Assembly: GCA_009922885.1 (NCBI GenBank) | Contig: RFUP01000067.1 | Location: 1 to 9,090, forward strand | DNA: 9,090 nt | From: Paracoccaceae bacterium | GTDB taxonomy: Bacteria > Pseudomonadota > Alphaproteobacteria > Rhodobacterales > Rhodobacteraceae | Direction of reading: 5' to 3' | Part shown: positions 5,633 to 9,090 of the stretch, piece by piece | Position numbering within the stretch: position 1 is the stretch's first letter | Layout: each line of letters opens with the position of its first letter | The notes under the pieces: generated by a model | Seen by the model: the letters and a program-made list of their open reading frames with translations, nothing else | Database searches by the model: none | Told to the model about the DNA's origin: nothing | Program-made: the position numbers and the translations under genes

Positions 5633-6925
5633 ATGTCCGATACTCCAGCCTATGGCTTCGATACGTTGCAAATCCACGCGGGCGCGCGCCCCGATCCGGC
5701 CACGGGCGCCCGCCAGACGCCGATCTACCAGACCACGGCCTATGTGTTCCGTGACGCAGACCATGCCGCAGCGCTCTTCAACCTTCAGGAAGTGGGTTAC
5801 ATCTACTCGCGCCTCACGAACCCCACCGTCGCCGTTCTGCAAGAACGTATCGCAACGCTGGAAGGCGGCGTGGGCGCTGTTTGCTGCTCTTCAGGCCACG
5901 CCGCACAGATCATGGCGCTGTTCCCGCTGATGGCACCGGGGCGCAATGTGGTGGCTTCGAACCGCCTGTATGGCGGCACGATCACCCAGTTCAGCCAGAC
6001 CATCAAGCGCTTTGGCTGGTCCGCGAAATTCGTCGATTTTGACGATCCCGCAGCGATTGCCGCCGCCATCGACGGCGATACCCGTGCGATCTTCTGCGAA
6101 ACCATCGCCAACCCCGGTGGCGTTGTCACCGATCTCGACGCAGTTGCCGCTGTGGCCGACAAAGCAGGCCTGCCGCTGATCGTCGATAACACCACGGCCA
6201 CGCCTTACCTCTGCCGCCCGATCGAACATGGCGCGACGCTCGTTGTGCATTCCACCACCAAATATATGACCGGCAATGGCACGGTCACGGGCGGCTGCAT
6301 CGTCGACTCGGGCAAGTTCAACTGGTCGGCCTCCGACAAGTTCCCCTCGCTCTCGGCCCCCGAGCCTGCCTATCACGGCCTGAAGTTCCACGAAACCTTT
6401 GGGCCCCTCGCCTACACGTTCCACGGCATCGCCATCGGCCTGCGCGATCTTGGTATGACCATGAACCCGCAAGGCGCGCATTACACGCTGATGGGGATCG
6501 AGACGCTTTCGCTCCGGATGCAGCGCCATGTCGAGAATGCGGTGAAAGTGGCCAAATGGCTCGAAAACGATCCGCGGATTGATTTCGTGACCTATGCGGG
6601 CTTGCCCTCGTCGAAGTGGAACGGCACTGCAAAGCGCATCACACCGAAAGGCGCTGGCGCGCTCTTCACCTTCGCGGTGAAAGGCGGCTACGAGGCTTGC
6701 GTGAAGCTGGTGAACTCGCTGGAGATTTTCAGCCACGTTGCCAACCTCGGCGATACGCGCTCGCTCATCATCCACTCGGCTTCCACCACCCACCGCCAGC
6801 TCTCCCCCGAGCAGCAGGTTGCGGCGGGGGCTGCACCGAATGTGGTGCGCGTTTCGATCGGGATCGAAGATGCAGATGACCTGATCCGCGATCTGGATCA
6901 GGCTCTTACTAAAGCAACCGCCTGA
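5633..6925 (+). CDS. metY: O-acetylhomoserine sulfhydrylase (aminocarboxypropyltransferase), PLP-dependent
   Basis: This is a Cys/Met-metabolism PLP enzyme (fold type I, cystathionine gamma-synthase superfamily). It joins O-acetylhomoserine and sulfide to give homocysteine, a cytoplasmic step in direct-sulfhydrylation methionine synthesis. The 430-residue length is typical of MetY rather than the ~400-residue MetZ. Visible landmarks are QTPIYQTTAYVF (28-39), YSRLTNPT (58-65, phosphate-binding Y58 and R60), SSGHAA (86-91), D185 in IVDNTTATPYLCRP (the aspartate facing the PLP ring nitrogen), the Schiff-base lysine K210 in HSTTKYMTGNG (206-216), and the C-terminal SLIIHSASTTHRQL block. The start ATG at 5633 has an excellent AGGGAGGA ribosome-binding site. 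The gene stands alone: it diverges from yajC and ends in a shared terminator. An O-succinylhomoserine preference cannot be excluded. Confidence 0.95.
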   Translation: MSDTPAYGFDTLQIHAGARPDPATGARQTPIYQTTAYVFRDADHAAALFNLQEVGYIYSRLTNPTVAVLQERIATLEGGVGAVCCSSGHAAQIMALFPLMAPGRNVVASNRLYGGTITQFSQTIKRFGWSAKFVDFDDPAAIAAAIDGDTRAIFCETIANPGGVVTDLDAVAAVADKAGLPLIVDNTTATPYLCRPIEHGATLVVHSTTKYMTGNGTVTGGCIVDSGKFNWSASDKFPSLSAPEPAYHGLKFHETFGPLAYTFHGIAIGLRDLGMTMNPQGAHYTLMGIETLSLRMQRHVENAVKVAKWLENDPRIDFVTYAGLPSSKWNGTAKRITPKGAGALFTFAVKGGYEACVKLVNSLEIFSHVANLGDTRSLIIHSASTTHRQLSPEQQVAAGAAPNVVRVSIGIEDADDLIRDLDQALTKATA

Positions 6926-6942
6926 TCTGGCGAAAGAAAGTG

Positions 6943-6969
6943 AAAGGCGGCACCTCGGTGCCGCCTTTT
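6943..6969. terminator. Bidirectional intrinsic terminator between metY and the SIMPL gene
   Basis: GGCGGCAC (6946-6953) and GTGCCGCC (6958-6965) form an 8-bp perfect GC-rich stem around a CTCG loop. It is flanked by AAA on the left and TTTT on the right. It lies 17 nt after the metY stop and ends just before the stop codon of the convergent gene, so it can end transcription from both sides, better in the plus direction. Confidence 0.9.
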
Positions 6970-6970
6970 C

Positions 6971-7663
6971 TCATTCAATAAGGAAGTCGATTTCGACGCC
7001 CGCTGAAATCCCAAGTTCGCCGGGGGCTACAGGCACAGACGCCTTCATCGACATTTCAGCCATCGGCATCGGCCGACCCTGCCCGTGGTCGATATCACGG
7101 ATCCGCTGGACTGGCCCAAGCGTGATACCCGCCGCATCGGCCAGAATTTGCGCCCGCGCCAAAGCCTTCTTCACGGCCAATGCCCGCGCTTCGTCCATGG
7201 CCGGATCGGGATCGGCCAAACCGAAACTCAACCCATCCATCCGGTTTGCGCCCGCAAGTAAAGCCGTATCAATAATCGCGCCTGCTTGCGTCAGATCGCG
7301 GATCGCCACTGCCAGCGAAAGCGACGCGCCAAAGCCTTCCGCTTCGACCGGACCGCCTGAGTTGCGATCCGGGTAGATCGGATAAAGCGAAAGCCCCGAG
7401 GATTGCATATCCTTCGCGAGAACACCCTTGCCTTCGAGGGCCGCGAAGATCGCGGTCATATTGCCCGCGACCGTCTCCATCGCCGTTTGCGCCGTTTTTG
7501 CCCGCGCTTCAACGCCGAAGCGCACAATGCCCTGATCCGGCGCCCGCTGGACCGTTGCCTCACCGCTGACCGACAAGAGCCGCTGGTCCTCGGCAAATGC
7601 CTGCGGGGCCGCCAGCGTCAGTAGAACCGCCAAGGCAGGCGCGGTTAAAAACCCTTTAAGCAT
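6971..7663 (-). CDS. Secreted SIMPL-domain protein (DUF541, BP26/OMP28-like)
   Basis: A 230-residue protein of the SIMPL/DUF541 family, which includes the Brucella periplasmic protein BP26/OMP28; molecular function is not firmly known, though envelope or oxidative-stress roles are reported for some members. Residues 1-24 form a clear signal peptide (MLKGFLTAPALAVLL..., AxA-type cleavage after AFA), so it should be periplasmic. Family features are SVSGEATVQRAPDQG (31-45), an amphipathic helix about 53-78, FGASLSLAVAIRDL (111-124), AVKKALARAQILADAAGI (163-180) and the C-terminal VAPGELGISAGVEIDFLIE. The start ATG at 7663 has an AAGGA ribosome-binding site. An in-frame ATG at 7723 would put 20 extra residues before the signal peptide and is unlikely. 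It is transcribed away from the next gene and ends at the shared terminator. Confidence 0.92.
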   Translation of the reverse strand: MLKGFLTAPALAVLLTLAAPQAFAEDQRLLSVSGEATVQRAPDQGIVRFGVEARAKTAQTAMETVAGNMTAIFAALEGKGVLAKDMQSSGLSLYPIYPDRNSGGPVEAEGFGASLSLAVAIRDLTQAGAIIDTALLAGANRMDGLSFGLADPDPAMDEARALAVKKALARAQILADAAGITLGPVQRIRDIDHGQGRPMPMAEMSMKASVPVAPGELGISAGVEIDFLIE

Positions 7664-7830
7664 GGAAAATCCTTTCGCGATTGGGGCCTGACCCAGAAGT
7701 GGGGAAAGAAGTTTCACGTGCAAGAGGTGAAAAATGAAGGCATCTTCCCCTAGGCGGGAAAATGCTAATAGTTAACCCGCTGGATGCAGAATGCTTTTCC
7801 GGCGCCACTTCGGATGTTAAACGACGACCT
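7664..7830. other. Intergenic region between divergent SIMPL gene and hypothetical gene
   Basis: This stretch holds the SIMPL ribosome-binding site at its left end and presumably both promoters. Two inverted repeats are visible: TTTCAC/GTGAAA (7712-7717 with 7727-7732) and a longer imperfect one at 7740-7765 (GCAT and TTCCC pairing with GGGAA and ATGC across a CTAGGC loop, one C/A mismatch). A TAATAG at 7766-7771 could be a -10 box, but no good -35 is spaced from it. Confidence 0.5.
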
Positions 7831-9090
7831 ATGAAACCGAATTTCGCACTCAACCTGTCGTTTGACGGCATCGGTCTTTTGCACCGTGTGCCGGCGGGGT
7901 GGCATTTGGTGGGTGAGGTTTCGCTGGAAGCCGAAGATTTGAACGGCGCATTGGCTGTTCTGCTCGAAACCGGAAAACAAATTGATCCTTCGGGCATTCG
8001 CACGAAAGTCGTGCTGCCCGAGGCGCAAATCAAATATCTCACGCTGGAAAGCGAACCCCATGCGGGCGAGCACGACGTGCGCTTGGCGCTTGATGGAGCC
8101 ACGCCTTATACGATCGAAGAACTGGCCTATGACTGGACGTTTGAAGGCGGCACGCTGCATATCGCAGCGGTAGCGAAAGAAACGCTGGAGGAAGCTGAAG
8201 ATTTCGCTTTGTCCCACGGTTTCGCCCCGATCAGCTTCGTGGCGACGCCGGACCAGACCCTCTTCCCCGGTGAGCCCTTCTTCGGCCTCACCCGCGCTTC
8301 GGCGTCGATCCTGCCCAAGGGGGAAAGCGTTGCGCGGGATCTGCAGCCCATCCACGTGGTCGGGATCGCGCAGCTTCCCGAGCCTGAAATTACCGAACCG
8401 GAGGCGGAGGATACCCCTGCCCCCGAGGAAGCCTCGCTGCCTGAGCCATCTGTTGAACCCGCAGCCGAGACCAAGGCCGAGGCTGCGCCTGAGCAGGTCT
8501 TGGACGAGGACGCCGAGGCCACACAGCAGACCGAGGCCGCGCCTGTTCCCGATAGCGCGCCCGATGCATCGCCCCTTGCCTTCACCTCTATCCGGGCCCG
8601 CCGCAGCGATGCGACCCCACCCGCGCCACCCGTTGCCGCGAAACCCTTGCGCGCGGGCGATGCGGGCCTGCCCGAAGACACTTCCGCCCCAGCCGTACCT
8701 AGCTCCAAAGTGGCGGCATCGCGCGCCGAACCTCTCGGCACAACGCCCGAAGTGCCGCCTGCCATCAAAGCCGCCAGAGCCTCGCTTCAGGCCCTCGCGC
8801 CTGCAGAGCCGGGCAAAGCACCTTCAAACCTTGCTGTGATCGGAAGATACGTGCTGAGACCCGAGATGTTTGAGGTCTTAGAGAAAACCCAGCCCGGGCG
8901 CGGCGGAGAGATTCAGCTCACTGACGCCCTTCAGTTTGCGGCACAAGACCCAGATGCTGCCGGTGGTGTTAGAGGGGTTGTGTTCAGAGGTCGTCGCTAC
9001 GACACCGGGGACAAGCTCGACTTCATAAAGGCGACTTTGAGAATTGCGGTTGACCGCGATGATTTAGGTGGTGAGCTAAGGGGCTGGCTG
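7831..9090 (+). CDS. Rhodobacteraceae hypothetical protein, fused in frame to a GalU C-terminus; runs off the window
   Basis: The frame is open from 7831 to the window end (420 codons, no stop). Residues 1 to about 175 form a compact domain starting MKPNFALNLSFDGIGLLHR, with GWHLVGEVSLEAEDL (34-48), IRTKVVLPEAQIKYL (66-80) and YTIEELAYDW (103-113). I recognise this as a Rhodobacteraceae hypothetical family of unknown function; a distant likeness to PilM/GspL-type domains is only an impression. Residues about 181-250 are Pro/Ala/Glu-rich and probably disordered, followed by FTSIRARRSDA (251-261) and more low-complexity sequence. From about residue 330 it becomes GalU-like. In homologues as I recall them the linker leads to a membrane helix, so the native C-terminus is probably replaced. 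The ATG at 7831 has a weak ribosome-binding site; an in-frame ATG at 7762 would add 23 residues. Confidence 0.75.
   Translation, partial: MKPNFALNLSFDGIGLLHRVPAGWHLVGEVSLEAEDLNGALAVLLETGKQIDPSGIRTKVVLPEAQIKYLTLESEPHAGEHDVRLALDGATPYTIEELAYDWTFEGGTLHIAAVAKETLEEAEDFALSHGFAPISFVATPDQTLFPGEPFFGLTRASASILPKGESVARDLQPIHVVGIAQLPEPEITEPEAEDTPAPEEASLPEPSVEPAAETKAEAAPEQVLDEDAEATQQTEAAPVPDSAPDASPLAFTSIRARRSDATPPAPPVAAKPLRAGDAGLPEDTSAPAVPSSKVAASRAEPLGTTPEVPPAIKAARASLQALAPAEPGKAPSNLAVIGRYVLRPEMFEVLEKTQPGRGGEIQLTDALQFAAQDPDAAGGVRGVVFRGRRYDTGDKLDFIKATLRIAVDRDDLGGELRGWL
8818..9090 (+). other. galU: C-terminal GalU (UTP-glucose-1-phosphate uridylyltransferase) fragment of actinobacterial type
   Basis: About 91 residues match the C-terminal part of GalU, which makes UDP-glucose from UTP and glucose-1-phosphate. 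Seen are APSNLAVIGRYVLRPEMFEV, GRGGEIQLTDAL and GVVFRGRRYDTGDKLDFIKA, then RDDLGGELRGWL near the enzyme's usual end. The GVVFRGRRYDTGD and RDDLG wording is what I associate with actinobacterial GalU. The N-terminal two thirds, with the nucleotide-binding GxGTR loop and the VEKP lysine, are absent, so this piece cannot be active alone. Arginine codons here are AGA/AGG in 6 of 10, against 1 of 11 in the preceding 330 codons, and GC falls to about 56% from about 70%. It is probably sequence from another organism. Confidence 0.85.

Noticed and set aside
8127..8768. A 213-codon minus-strand Ser/Gly/Ala-rich frame and a Pro/Arg-rich plus-strand frame at 8270-8839
   Set aside because: Both are shadows of the Pro/Ala/Glu-coding stretch of the hypothetical gene; their odd composition follows from reading GCC/GAG-rich codons in other frames.
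7831..9090. A new bifunctional enzyme with a regulatory N-terminus and GalU activity
   Set aside because: The GalU part lacks the nucleotide-binding loop and catalytic lysine, and the composition break points to joining of DNA from two organisms.

Overview
The window looks like a genomic segment from a marine-type alphaproteobacterium of the Rhodobacteraceae (Roseobacter/Rhodobacter group). The evidence is high GC, the gene order yajC-secD-secF followed by an Mth938-family gene and ccmAB, and a protein starting MKPNFALNLSF of a type I associate with this family. The assignment is by recognition only; no search was run.

Layout. Positions 1-5205, minus strand (read right to left): a compact block of seven genes, yajC, secD, secF, a TauE/SafE-type permease, an Mth938-like protein, ccmA and ccmB (cut by the window edge). 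Gaps are 1-48 nt and two junctions overlap (8 nt and 4 nt), so one transcript is likely. It combines Sec translocase accessory subunits (YajC-SecD-SecF) with the haem ABC exporter of cytochrome c maturation (CcmAB). An anion permease is wedged between the two halves.

Positions 5206-5632: a 427-nt non-coding region between the divergent yajC and metY genes. It holds a perfect 62-bp tandem duplication covering the yajC start codon and ribosome-binding site, a 17-bp perfect dyad, and two sets of complementary segments with pseudoknot geometry. The second set could mask the metY ribosome-binding site.

Positions 5633-6925, plus strand: a complete O-acetylhomoserine sulfhydrylase (MetY family, PLP enzyme). 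A strong hairpin terminator at 6943-6969 separates it from a convergent gene for a secreted SIMPL-domain (DUF541, BP26/OMP28-like) protein at 6971-7663.

Positions 7831-9090, plus strand: an open frame running off the window. Its first ~330 residues are a Rhodobacteraceae-type hypothetical protein with a long Pro/Ala/Glu-rich stretch. At about 8818 it changes, in frame, into the C-terminal ~90 residues of a GalU-type UTP-glucose-1-phosphate uridylyltransferase of actinobacterial flavour. Codon use and GC shift at the same place (AGA/AGG arginines, TTA, ATA appear). The simplest reading is a chimeric junction from assembly or amplification of two organisms; a real fusion or recombination is less likely. 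This is the most anomalous point in the window. I found no CRISPR array, insertion sequence, tRNA or rRNA, and no convincing new multi-gene system.
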